This document shows, piece after piece, positions 49,941 to 62,280 of a stretch of DNA of 64,000 nt. Location: the NCBI GenBank assembly GCA_034620365.1, contig JAQGEQ010000043.1, forward strand, positions 744,001 to 808,000, read 5' to 3'. Position 1 is the stretch's first letter; every line of letters starts with the position of its first letter. The translations under genes and the position numbers were made by a program. The DNA comes from Pegea sp. RAD2-039. Its lineage: Eukaryota > Chordata > Thaliacea > Salpida > Salpidae. The notes under the pieces were generated by a model, which saw nothing but the letters and a program-made list of their open reading frames with translations, ran no database searches and had not been told where the DNA came from.

Positions 49941-52900
49941 GTGGGATAAAAATGTGTTTACTGATTATTAGACATCCTTTGAGTGTATACTTTGAAGGTT
50001 ATTTAAAACTTTAATACACTTCATATAATTCTTTTATTTATAAGTTACGTTTTTAAAGGTTCATTATCAACTTTATGTGTAAGTTTAAAAATAATTATAT
50101 GAGTTTGAAACTATTTTATATATGTCTAAATTATATTTGATAAAAATTGCATAAAGTCTCAATTCTCTTTTGATGACTCGAACGATCAATTTTGCTGACT
50201 AAGGTTATTTCAAAATAGTATTTCGTTAGAACTTGGATTATTGGAACTTAAACAATATTTTGTTTTATAATAACAGCAACAAATGAAAACTAGCTGAAAT
50301 TTGCCTTAATCTTTTATAAGTGTATTTTTTGTAGTCAAGCAATTGATTATGATTTGTACTACAAAAGTATTTTACTATTTATATAGTTTTGATATTTTAA
50401 AGTCAAAGCGAAAATACTTTCTTAAAAAGGAATATATTTTGTCTTAGCTTCATTGAATAAATTAACTGAATCACTCAAAATAATTGAAAATTAAACAGGT
50501 TGATTCTTACTTTGTTTAAAGTTATGTGCAAAGTTGTACAGTAAATAACAAATTGACAACACTATTCAATTATTTTTTAATAACCTAAGGCTTCAAAACA
50601 TTTATTACCATAACCATCATAAAATGTATTAAAAATCTATATTCTCACCTTAACATATACCTTACTAAACCTTTGCTTTTAAAAGTCACTTTTAATTTCC
50701 TTATTAAGTTATTCAACAAACTATTTTGATCAACTTTACACAAGCAAAGTTTGTAGCTTGTTTGAATTCAAGTGTGCTTAACGTAAAATATATAGACTGA
50801 AGCACTTATTGTGTCTAAAAATTTGTTATGAAACAACTTAACAAGTTAGTTTTCACGTTAAGTCATACGTAATAAAACTTTTTAACTCAGCTATAAGACA
50901 TTTTTTTAAACTATAGTTAGATTTTATATAGGGAATACTTTGCTTTCTTTAATTTAATTTGATTATTGAATATGTAGATTTATTTTATGATTCTGTTGAA
51001 ACTTATTAAATGACCAACTAGTTTTTCTGACATGGGTTAGTTAGAAAGAAAAAATATATAAAACTTCTTGTTTTAGCTAGAAAAGGTTTTTAGAAGAAAG
51101 TATTAAACTAATGGAAAAATTTTATTCATAAAAATTTTAAAAAGTTATTATAATTATGAAGTTAACATAGAATCAAGCAATGTGATATTTTTCAATCTTA
51201 TGCAGAGCATTTGATCGATAAGTAAAAGATAAGATAATAATGGATTATAATAATATAAGTTAATAAAGTGAATGATTTTGTAATTGAAATTTCTATTTAG
51301 AAATGATTTCTTATTGCAAATTAATTTTAACTAGAAAATACACACAATGCTTGTTTTTTTGTTGAAGAAAACAAAATAAAAAAGTCATAACAAATAAAGT
51401 AAAACATATAATACTAATCAGGCTAAATGAGAATACTTTAAAAATAATTAACAAGGTACGTATGGCTTTACTTTTATTAAAAAGATTTCAATACTTAAAT
51501 ACTAAAACATTACAAATTATATACTAATAGAGTCAGTAGTGTTGTTTACTCGGAGTATGAAAACTACTATTGTTGCTTTATAAAACAGGTATTTTTCCTG
51601 TTTATCACTACTACTCAACTTTGTACTGAACATTTGATATTTCTTCGTAGGCTTTCTTGTATTTGTTATTTCAATATAAATCAAGTAAAATTAAGAACTA
51701 AGCAAATAGACTCAAAATTTCATAATTGAAAACTACTCTATGAAGTTCGTATGAACTGTATGAAATAGGTAAGCTAAAAAAATTTTGACAAGTAGTTGAC
51801 AAGTAAATTAATTTTTCTTTTCAGCTTTTTATCTTAGTTTTAAATAAATCAATAAATGTTATCCTTCTTATCTAGTTTTTTATGGCTAGTAATTATTTTT
51901 TCTGCAAATAAATACTGACGAAATATAATATTCTACATAATGTTTAAGGATCATATTTCCATCTTTTGTTGAAGCTGTTAGCCTTAACGACAAATTTTTA
52001 AGCAATGTAATTGAAAAGATTAGATTATTTTATAAATTTATTCAGCTCTAAATTCTATTTCAGCTCTAATTCTTATTTCAATTTAGTATTTTAACAACTG
52101 TATAAAAGAAACTGAACAAACAAACTTTTCATTTTAAATTAAATGTTTAATAATTTTTTTCTGCCTTATACTACATTAAACTGATAATTGTTTTATGATT
52201 GTGGCCCGAGGCTTAGTCCACAATTAATAACATTTATTTGTTAATAGATCAGTCAAAAGAACGATCAAATCTTACTGATATCGTGATTTTAGATAAACTT
52301 ATAACTGACTAATTAAATGAAAGCCTATGACATATTTCAAAATAATTTTGTTGTTTTACAAAGTTACTTTAAAAATAACTTCAAAACCATAATACCAATA
52401 TATCAATTACCTATTTTGTATGAAGAACCAATTTTGCCAAAAAAGTGTTAAACTAAAAACAGTCAATAAATATATTTCTTAAATCTTGTTGAAAGATAAT
52501 TAAAATCTTACTATTTATTATATCTTACTGATTTATTATATTCTATTTTATAAAAAAGAAATTTTAAAGTATTCAAAAAGATCCGAAGTCAGTAAATAAA
52601 TACATAAAGAATCCATAGAAAATAAACTGAGTCATCAGCAAAGATTTCGGAATCTTGTACATTTCAGAGCTTATCAGAACTATAATTTGATTCATCTTTG
52701 ACTAAAATGACTTTGTTGTTACGTAAGCCATAATAAATTTTCAAACCAAACAAGTAATAGAAAACGTAAAAGCAACTTGCGATTCACTGAACCAGGAATG
52801 TTTAAATACTTTTTTAATTAACTCAAATTTTTGCTAAAGATTTTTCAGACTTGTTCAGAAATATTTTCTATTAAAAAAAGAAGTATCCCATTAAAATAAT

Positions 52901-53355
52901 TCAAAAATATTACATGACCTGAAACTATATTTTGTCCTTTTCAGAGATATATAAGGTTGCACTAATGCCTTTTAAAATAGAAATAATAGTTGTTGTAAGA
53001 GAAATATTTTAAAATAGAGCTTAAAAAAGGTTAAACATTTTTTAGACATAAGATATAACTTGTTAAAAGGTTTTTTGTAAAAAGTCATACAAACATTAAA
53101 AAATCAAAACCTGCAATTATAAATATTGTATAGCAGCTGCTTATAATTACTAATTTGAAATGATCCTCATAACACCAGTCACTGGTAGTAGATGGTGTGG
53201 TATTAACATGTCTATCAAATGCCAGTTGTAAATGAAAAATTAATCATACTAATGACAAAATAATCAAAATTGCTGAAAAATGAGAATTACTCATATATGA
53301 AAGCAGTCAAATTTAGTTGTAAACTGAAAATAATGGTTCAAATACTAACAGGATT

Positions 53356-53432
53356 TTAAGGGTGGAGTTCTACAATATTGCGGAAAAGTGTATTCCATAG
53401 AGAAACGAATAATGCAAAGATATATCGATTAT
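53356..53432 (-). CDS. Possible second exon of a small membrane protein
   Basis: A strong acceptor (GGTTCTCTGTGTTGTTTTAG) precedes an open frame that begins in phase 1 with residues DNRYIFALFVSLWNTLFR and ends at a TAA. An earlier GTAGAA could instead be a donor. The start phase matches the candidate first exon at 54173-54239, 740 bases away. The joined product would be only about 47 residues if it stops here. The WNTL block also resembles a motif near the C-terminus of LINE ORF2 proteins, so a decayed LINE is an alternative. Confidence 0.2.
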
Positions 53433-54172
53433 CTAAAACAACACAGAGAACCCGAACCCACCTTACAACTTGTTCTCTTCAAGTTCTCTACATAAATAAA
53501 TTAAAATAAATAGAAAGCTTGAAAATTCACTTAAAATATCGGTATTTTCTTACTTTTTCCTGTTTGCTTGATAAACTTTTACTTTAATTTATATGACAAC
53601 TAAACTTTATGCTAGTTTACTAAAACTTAAGATTATCTAGAATAACAACACACCTCTAAAATTAATTTGGTTTTATTTCTTTAAATGGTTCATTTAGTTG
53701 GGGTGAAATCGCACGGTAGATCCCCAGTTGTAAAAATGAGTTTGGAAACTAATCTTACTATAAAATTACTTGTTTATTTTCATAGTCAATTTTTACAGTA
53801 ATTATTTTCATATAAACAATCAGTTTTAATCATGAACAGTGCAATCAACTTTCAAAATTATAAAAAAAAAAGAGAAAAAGGTACAAATAAGAAATAAGCT
53901 TGATTTTCAAGTAACACGTTGCTAGAACTAACCATACTTGATGTATTGTTAAAAATCTGTACAACCGACTTTGAATACTAAACAACTTTTACACTTTAAT
54001 TGCTTCATACCGTAAAAGTAATATAAACTTCAGCTAAAGCAATTCTGATTGTTTAATATCAACTCTTCAAACAAAAGAAAGAGAAGAAAAATACCAGCTT
54101 CATTACTAATACTTTTACTTCTCTCAGGAAAAAAATATTGATTTATTTGACACAAGAAAGGCGTAAAAATAC

Positions 54173-54239
54173 CAGAAACAACAAAATACAACACCATACT
54201 ATAATATTGAAAAAGAGATCGAAGATCTGTTGTTGCCAT
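54173..54239 (-). CDS. Possible first exon of a small membrane protein
   Basis: An ATG at 54239 opens MATTDLRSLFQYYSMVLYFV, followed by a possible donor GTATTT in phase 1. The frame then continues unspliced to about 54030. The sequence upstream to about 54560 is less AT-rich, as expected of a promoter or UTR. The coding sense is plausible and hydrophobic, but I recognise no family and cannot prove expression. Confidence 0.2.
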
Positions 54240-57200
54240 GACAATAAGAAACTAGGTGAAATGTTCGTCGTTACGTTTCAATGAGCATGATAGGATAGGC
54301 TGAAGCCATGTGGTTTATTGAACAACTATTTGTGTTCATTTTTTGACGCATTTTCTTACGTACTAACACAACTAAAATAATCTACCATGACAGCAATAAG
54401 TCAATTGCGAGCAAATATTTTGCTTTCATCAAAGAAAATCATCACAACTAATAACCAACAACATTAGATTATTGTATATACAGAAGCTTATGAAGGTTGT
54501 CTTCTTATCTAATTCGTAGACGTGAGAAAGTTTGCAGCAGAAATTTTGAATTTCATAGGTAGGTAGTGATGATACGGTGGTGAAGAAAAAGTAATTTTTA
54601 CTATCAAACTAGAACAAAAAATAATAGATACGAAAGAGTTTCGTGTGCAAAGATATTTTAAATTATGAAGATTGATAGTTATGCCAATTTTTTGTTAATA
54701 TTTAAGGGGAACTGTTTTTTCAAACTCATTGTAACTCTTTATTTTGATATTTGTTGTAACAGTTCATGCCAGGAAACACTTTGAAGTTATCTGTTGCATT
54801 TCTGTAATATTTAAGTGAATAAATTGGCATAAAATTATCCAATTTCTATCTTAACTTAATTGACAAAGCTTTGCTAAACTATAAATAGAATTATTATTCT
54901 CGATAAAAGCACTACTTTTCAAAACAATTTAATAAATTAACTTCAAAAACGAATAGTTTATATAAATCTAAATTTTTCAGAAGTTCAATTTTCGAATTGG
55001 TAATCAAAACAAAAATAAGATGATTTTATCATGACAAAATTTTTATTTTTCATTTTTTAACAAGATTTATTTTAACTCTGGTTGACACAACATTAAGTGT
55101 TTAAAGATTATAACATGTGAGGCAATGCTTTAAAGTTATTAAAAATTATGACAACAAAAGTAACAGCTTTAAATATTGAAAATGTCATTTATTGACAGAC
55201 TGCTTATAAGTGACATTAGCTTATTAATACCATCATAAAACTTTTATAGTTTTAACATTTTACAAATAATAAAATACAAACAAGAAAAAGATAAATTGCT
55301 GATATCATCTAATAATTTGTAATGATAGACAAAAGATAAAAACAAGTTGTATGCTTATGATAACCTGATAAAAATCAAATTTTGTTAAATTTTAAGAAAG
55401 ACTTTAGTATAATCTTATATTTCAAATATATTTCAAAAGTGACAAACCAAAAATATGTTCAAAATTGTGAATGATTATCAAAAAACATTTTTGTTATTTT
55501 ATTTGAATACCGAGCTAGCTTCTGAAAATACAAATTGTGAACAAAAATTTAGTGCACCAACAAATAATATAAAGTCTTATGTCCTCTAACAATGGCCTAT
55601 TTATTTATATAAGGTTTGCAAATTGTTATCTAGAATAATGCCTGGAATCAATGTGTTGTTTGGCAGAACAAAGTACCTTTTTAGACTGACTTACTAAAAA
55701 TGAATTAAAAGAGATGTAAGGAGTGAGTAACTAGATCAGAAAATCAGTAGTTTGTTGACGTCCTCTGTTCTAGAAAAGGACTCGCGTCATGTTAGTGGGG
55801 AGATAACCTTAGAACGTAATGCGTAAGCTGAAATAGTACAGAACATCTTATTGGCTGAAATGAATCTATCTCAAAGCTGATCTTAATAACTTGTACAATT
55901 AAATCTCAGAAAATTTTGAAAACGAAATATCAGTTTCTGTGGTGAAAAGAGTTTATTGATAAATCTATGAAAAAATGTGGAAGCAAAAAAAGAAATTTCA
56001 AAATGATAACGTATACTTTGATTGATAATAAACCATTTAGTAAAGCAAATCTTAAAAGGCAATATTTGTAGGTTTCTAAATCTCTTCTTTATAGCAAAAA
56101 GTAATTAGTTATCATGATTTTCGGTTTAAATGCAGTTTTAAGAGTTCAACTAAAGTCTAGATAAAATCTAAAGAAAATATCAAGAAAAATCCTTTTGCCT
56201 TTTGGCTCAGCTTGCTTACGGTTTGAGATGTTAGCGCTTGTGCTGTACGAAATTATTTTATAAATTATGCATGAACTACAATTTAAAGAAATTGCTTTAT
56301 ATCGAGTTCAACATTTTTGGTACAAAATACCAAAATCCAGTAAAAATGTTATTTATCTTCTGCACACCTACTTCCTATTTTATTTGAAAGTACGTTGTCT
56401 TTAATGTAAAAGTTAAGTTATGATATGTAGATACTCTTAGGCGTCAATCATGTTACATTAATACCATAAAAAATAAGAAACTAAATACTTACCAGAGTTC
56501 TCTTCCTCTTGATAATTCAAACTAGTAAATGTATTTATTAACTGCAGTAGAAGATTTTTAGTTAAGTAAACTAGTTTTATTACAGCTTTTACTTTTATGT
56601 TATTAGAATATGAGTCCTTTGCTCAAGAGGTTTCCACAAGAAGCTCCAATAAATTTTGTTCAATTGAAATTTTGCTTAAGACTACTTTCATTATGATTGT
56701 GCTTCTTGTTTCAGAAAATCATTTCTAGAGAAGTTAACAAAGTTTTATCAACATTTTAAAGTTAAAATGACACTTGGTAATTAATTAATTGGTAGTCTGG
56801 ATAACGTCTGATCCAAGTCAGACTCAAATATTATTTAGCTCCTCCGTATTATTATTTCGCAGGCGGCAACATTTATTCAACTTAGATTGTTTGAATTTAA
56901 TATTGTAATTATCTGAGAACTAGATTTCGAACAAACTAGAAGTTTATATATTTTTAACGGACTATAATTTATTTAGACTTCTATGTAAACAAAGTTTTTT
57001 ATATGTTACAGTGGCATTTGGTGAATGCTTTAATTAATTTATTATCTAATGTTTTAAATGTTATAAGACTAATTGTTTCCATTTTTAAAGACTAATATGG
57101 AAAATTTGTATCACCTTGACACTTTTTTGTATGAAAACTTAATATCCTTAAAAATATATCTCTTTTTTATTTAAGCTAGTTTGGCACACATTCTTTAATT

Positions 57201-58185
57201 ATTTGACTGTAAATTTTACAGTAATGATTTGTACTTACACTTAATTCTTATAACGATAAATGTTCTAATAGATATCAATCTTCCTAGATTTTTTTTATTT
57301 TAGTAAGGTGAAAAATAAACCAGGCAGTTTAGATATTAACAAAGATATCATTTCATGAAGTGATGTTTTAAGGCACTAATTTATCTTGAAATTTGTTTAA
57401 TTGTGTAATAACCTCTATATACTAGTTAAAATCGTTTAGGAGGTTAACTTGTTACTTTTTTTAGCTTTTTTATTTCTTGCACAACTTGAAAATTTTAGAC
57501 ATAGAAGTTAATAAAGCTTACAAATAACAAGGCTGATGTTAAGTAATGTCTTTTCTAAAATCCATTTCTGAGTTCTTGACGTATTCAAAATTAAAATATT
57601 GCATTAGTCTAGTTACGACAAAGTAGTTTCATCGTTATTAAATTGCCTCAATGCTGAAGAGACGTAGAAAAAAAATTAGGCCAATACAATGAAAAAAAAA
57701 ATTAGACTGCATTCGTTTTTTGAATGATCTAATTATTTTAAGATTTACGATCATTATAAACATCCAAATATTTGTTAGTGTATTTTATGTAGCTTTTAAT
57801 TTCGAATTATTTAAGTTTTACTGGTAAAACTGGTATGTTACATTAAACAACTCACTACCTGGTCTACAATTTTTTAATTTTTTTAAAGTTTAAGAAAAAA
57901 GTAAAGTTAAAAGTTAAAAATTGACTATTTGAATAGAAAAACGATTCAATTTTAGACTAAAAATACTGAACTGGATGTAAATTTAGTAAAATGAATGAGA
58001 TTAAAAAGGTTTATACTTTTTGAATTCATCCTTATCTAACAGCTACTTTGATTCCCATTTACAAACCATTTGATCCTTACGTTAGACTTAAATGCAAATA
58101 ACAAAAATGTATTAAAAGCTTATAGAAAAACTACTAAAGAGACTGATGTTATATTATTTTTTTACAAACCTAATTTTATTTTTAG

Positions 58186-58332
58186 ACTCATCTTTGTACT
58201 GTCATAGATGTAAATATATGATTGAAAAAATCAGATGCCCATTTCTTGATTTAAATATTAATCACACATATGGTTTACCCAAAATTACTAATAATATACG
58301 GCTTTTTGTGCCAAAGTTCCTTGGCCAGTAGG
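58186..58332 (+). CDS. Possible exon with a Cys-x-x-Cys motif
   Basis: A good acceptor (AATTTTATTTTTAG, ending at 58185) is followed by a frame open in only one phase. The frame reads SSLYCHRCKYMIEKIRCPF and continues to a TAG at 58330-58332. A GTAGGT at 58328 could be a donor instead. The CHRC pair plus a third Cys suggests part of a zinc-binding or disulfide module. No start or partner exon is identified, and the next exon-like segment, at 58873, is not in a compatible phase. Confidence 0.22.
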
Positions 58333-58872
58333 TAAAAGCTCAGTTGTCAACAGAAAATTATTTCTAGATAAATTTTCACAGAAAAGGTTTTCTCTCATAA
58401 CTATATAATTTATTCAAGCAAGCTAGCATAAAAATGATATTAAATTAAACTCAGTAAAATAATTAGTACTTATAGTTAAAATATTACTTCTGTTGGATTA
58501 TTCAATAAAAACTAATCGGAATTAAATAACTCTCAAGAGATTTACTTATCTAAAAAGCTGATAAAAATCGTTATCAAATTTTATGCTTTGGAAATAATGG
58601 CTAAAATTTTGAGTTATTATAAACTTAAAAATGTATCTTTATTTGTTTTATATTTTGTTATTTGCAAAGACTTATAATTTATTTGTTTAAATACTACATT
58701 GAAACTTGTTATAGTAAAATACTCACTACAAAATATTTGAAACATATTTTTATGTCAAAACATCACCTCATAATGAAAGATTTTAGCATTCTAAGTTTAT
58801 TCATCTTCAAAGGCTCATAGCTTACAAAGAATCTGTTTTTCTTCTATCGGATTTGTGGCATTACGTTTACAG

Positions 58873-58950
58873 ACTTTTCGTTGGCCTGATTTGAGACATT
58901 TTAAATACATTAAGCCTTTATTGGACTGGAAACAAATTTTACAGATAAAA
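58873..58950 (+). CDS. Possible exon, unknown protein
   Basis: An acceptor-like TTACGTTTACAG ends at 58872 and a GTGACT follows 58950. The 26 codons between read TFRWPDLRHFKYIKPLLDW and on. The frame is also open upstream for about 25 codons to a TAA, so an acceptor is not strictly required. I see no start codon and no family resemblance. Confidence 0.18.
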
Positions 58951-60410
58951 GTGACTCATTGTTTTACAACGTAGCCTTAATTTCCCGAGTGGTTATCCAA
59001 ATTCTACATGGCTCTTTTAATGATTGGTTAAATCTGGTTAAATTTTTGATTAAATGTTGGACAATGAAAACTATTGAAAACTTATCATTTTCAGTAATAT
59101 ATTTTCTACTCTTTTCTTTCTGTACAAGCTCACAATGCAGCCCAAATTTTTATCTATAAAAGAGATAAAAGAATTATGTTTCAATCTTTATATTACCAAA
59201 AACACATTTTTAAACAGTTTCTGTTTTAGTTTTGGGCTCAAATTTGAAGTTTTAAATTATAAAACATAAAAACAGAAACAATTTTCAGTTTTAATAGGGC
59301 ACAATGGTTTCTACAGGAAACCTTGTATCAGAAGTAATCTAAATCTGTTTTGAACTTTAGAGTTAGCTTACTGACAAGCTCATAATGACTGTAAAGTACA
59401 ATCGACTTAAATGCTAATCACGCGTTTCAAAATTAATATAACTAAACCAACAAAATTATTAAAAACTTAACTATTCTATAATATCAAAAAAATATTTTAT
59501 AAAATAGTTAAATGATTTTTTGAACTTAATTTATCAATTTGGAAATGATATTTTATCATAATAAAATTATTTTTTACGATTTTATCATAATAAAATATTA
59601 TTATACACAGCGTCAGCTTGCGGAAGCTTTTATGTATCAAAAAGATATGTTGGAAAATAACTTCTTAATTATATCTTTATGTTTTTGTAAAACCATCAAT
59701 TATTTCTATTTAAATCAAATACCATTAGAGAAAAATTTGAGTTAGTTTGTTTTTCATTCCAAACTCAGTTATTAACAAACGAATTATAGACTTATAATGT
59801 ATAAAAAGAAATAAGTTTTTTAAAAGTAAAAACCTCTTATTTATCTTATGCACATTGAATAATAGACGATAATGCTTTTTCAATGCTTATGAAAATTATA
59901 AACAAGCTTTTGTAATAAATAGTACAAAAAATCTCAAAACTATCTGTAGTATTTAAACAATAAAAAAACAGTTTACTTAAAACTAATTCAAAAATATTTT
60001 ATGAGCAAAAGGTTCGTAATTTATCAAAATCAAAAAGAAAATTTAAAAGTTTGAAATGTTTAGTGAGACAGAATTTAAAAACCTTTAAAATAACGATGGT
60101 TTGGAAAGATAATAGTTTTTTAACTTTTTTTGCCAGTATCATAGTGACTATGAATAAATGCCTAAATAATATTATTATATTAAGAAAAGTTAAGAATGTA
60201 TGATGTTTGCTTCTTAATAAAATAAATGAATCAAAATTATCTTAATAATTTTTGATAGCTGTCAAATGATTTTAAAAATTTATTTTTTCTAGGGTTATAC
60301 AAAAAGAGTTTTTAAATTACTTGACTTTGATAGATTACCTTCAAATCTCAAGAAGTTAATTTTTAGTTTAGCCTAAAGATGATTTAGTTACAAAATTAAA
60401 AATGATGCTG

Positions 60411-60970
60411 ACATCGTCTTAGCTTCTTTAATTTAGATACTTTGAAAATTTGACGGATTAAATACGGCTTAATTCTTATTTTTTAAATCATCCACAAATT
60501 AATTGACCTTAAATTCGATGCTTTATTCTCCATTAGTCCTTCCCTGAAGTTATATGAAATCAGACGACACACATTACATCTTAATAAGCCTGTATCACCT
60601 GGTACGTTAATCAGAGCAAATGCTTTTCTCATGCTGTACAATTAGTACATGGAACCAGCTGTCATCAAATACTGTCATGTCAAAATCAGTCGTGTTGTTC
60701 AAGTAGAAGTTGAATCGTTATAATATTGCCAATATTGTCATTTCTAAACAGTGATTTTTCCCCTTTTGTATAGTATTAATATTCAATGTTAATGCTTTGT
60801 TAGTTCACTGTTATATGCTTTGAGGACCACTTAAATGCCATGTCTTACATCTTTTGCTGTCTATATTTCTAACTTAATAGAGTTTATTTGTGAGAATGTG
60901 TGTTAACGAGAGGTGCTTTCTTCAGGCACCTTTTTTTGCGTTTTTCTGAAATAAATAAATAAATAAATAT
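60411..60970 (+). mobile_element. 5'-truncated LINE copy with complete 3' end
   Basis: This copy begins abruptly at ACATCGTCTT and follows the sequence of the + copy at about 13165-13470 (decayed C-terminal coding), then runs into a 3' UTR. The 3' UTR includes GAGAATGTGTGTTAACGAG and the hairpin AGGTGC-9 nt-GCACCT at 60911-60931, and ends in an AAAT microsatellite tail at about 60948-60969. The coding part has many stops. The tail repeat and 5' truncation fit target-primed insertion of a CR1-type element. Confidence 0.85.
60948..60970 (+). repeat. AAAT simple-repeat LINE tail
   Basis: Five tandem copies of AAAT form the end of the LINE 3' UTR. The copies at 11799-11818 and 62185-62205 end in related TGAA/TAAA-type repeats. 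Confidence 0.85.
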
Positions 60971-62184
60971 ACAGTTTCTCAATTATCTGCTTAGAAAAGT
61001 TTAACTAATGAAAGTTAAATAAGTTTACTAACTCACTAATATACAACCAGCATTTTATTTTTTTAATGAAAGATTTAAGCTTTGAAAATAGCTCATGCTT
61101 TTAATTTTTCTTTTTATTTAGCTTAAATTTATTTGACTTTAAAATTGACTATTAAAATATGTTAAATATTTCAAAACTTTTTCAAAACAATTTGAGGATT
61201 AACTCATTACTATTATAACAAAATGATTTTGTTTTAATAATCTCTTACTTTTCCATTTAAAATTATTGAAAGACATTTATGTATATCCTACCTACAATTT
61301 TGAATCTTTTCCCAATAAAGAAAAAATTGTTGACTTTTGTATTTATTTAATGGAACCATTTTTTGAAATTACAAGATTTACTTTTCATCATTTGTTTTCT
61401 GTTTGAAATTGAATAGTTTACTAACGATTATAAGATATTTCAAATTAAGATTACAAAGCTCTTAAGAATCTTGTTTTAATGTTAAGCAATCCTTTAGAGC
61501 TACAAGAAAAATTTCTTTCCTATAAGTTTTCTTTCAAAAGGAATGGTTGAATAAATATTATTCTAGTTCATATATGAATGAAAGTGATACATCATTGCCA
61601 CTAAACTAAATCAAATATTTTGTAAGTTTTATTTGTAACAACTCTTTAACCAGCTAATTTTTTTTGATATAATACATGTATTTTATTAGTTAAAAGCATC
61701 AAAATATAATCCTTGCAGTAAGATTATGAGGAATTTTAATAATGATACTTGTCATTAAAAGAAAACTTCACAAATGAATATTTTGCTATTTTAATTCAGT
61801 TTGTTTACAAAATCAACAATTTTTTGTTCACCTTTTGATTTTTTTCATGAAATGTTTTTACAATTTATAATTAAACTTTAAGAAATCTTTTAGCTTTAAG
61901 CCTTGCCTTAATAATTTGTTTTATTGAATTTATAAACTACTTAGACTTACATTGTAAAGCTAGAAACTATATTTCTGAAAGATTTTGAAGTTTTTATTAT
62001 CTAATCTCGTTTTTACATGTTTGTATGTTATTTAGTAATTGTCAGTTTGTTCTTGCAATTTCTTGTCCTATTTTAGAAATACAACCATCATATGTGTAAG
62101 TTATTTACAGCCTCATTTACTGAACACTTAGATTTTAACGAAAAACTGCTTATAATGGATTAGTTCTAAAGTAAAATAAAAATG
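60971..62184. other. AT-rich spacer between two LINE ends
   Basis: No supported gene or RNA. The sequence is uniformly AT-rich with no open frame of note. Confidence 0.5.
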
Positions 62185-62280
62185 TTTATTTATTCATTTA
62201 TTACAATAAACGCGAAGGGGTGTGCCTGAAAAGAACTAGCACACATTCTCATAAATAATACTTTAAAATAAATTTCACAT
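62185..62280 (-). mobile_element. LINE 3' end, short and divergent
   Basis: On the minus strand this reads TTATGAGAATGTGTGCTAG, then CTTTTCAGGCAC, then an A/T-rich tail with AAT and AAATG repeats. It shares the GAGAATGTGTG block and the CAGGCAC half of the hairpin with the copies at 11.85 and 60.9 kb. Similarity fades above about 62280. The 5' side of the element is lost or too diverged to see. Confidence 0.65.

Larger units (their letters stand above)
44841..60410. other. Long AT-rich region without a confirmed gene
   Basis: About 15.5 kb with no multi-exon gene that I can assemble. The background is very AT-rich, with short frames rich in Lys, Asn, Ile and Phe that I regard as noise. A few exon-like segments (49.87, 53.4, 54.2, 58.2 and 58.9 kb) are listed separately at low confidence. 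Small GC-richer islands occur at about 52.2, 53.2, 55.75 and 56.8 kb. Confidence 0.5.

Noticed and set aside
53150..53240. Minus-strand stretch with DTTP/NTTPST-like residues, briefly considered as a glucose-6-phosphatase-type exon
   Set aside because: Two frames are equally open, there is no acceptor AG at its start, and the resemblance is only a few residues.
58959..59159. 66-codon + strand frame MFYNVALISR
   Set aside because: No splice support, hydrophobic AT-rich composition, overlaps another exon-like segment in a different frame.
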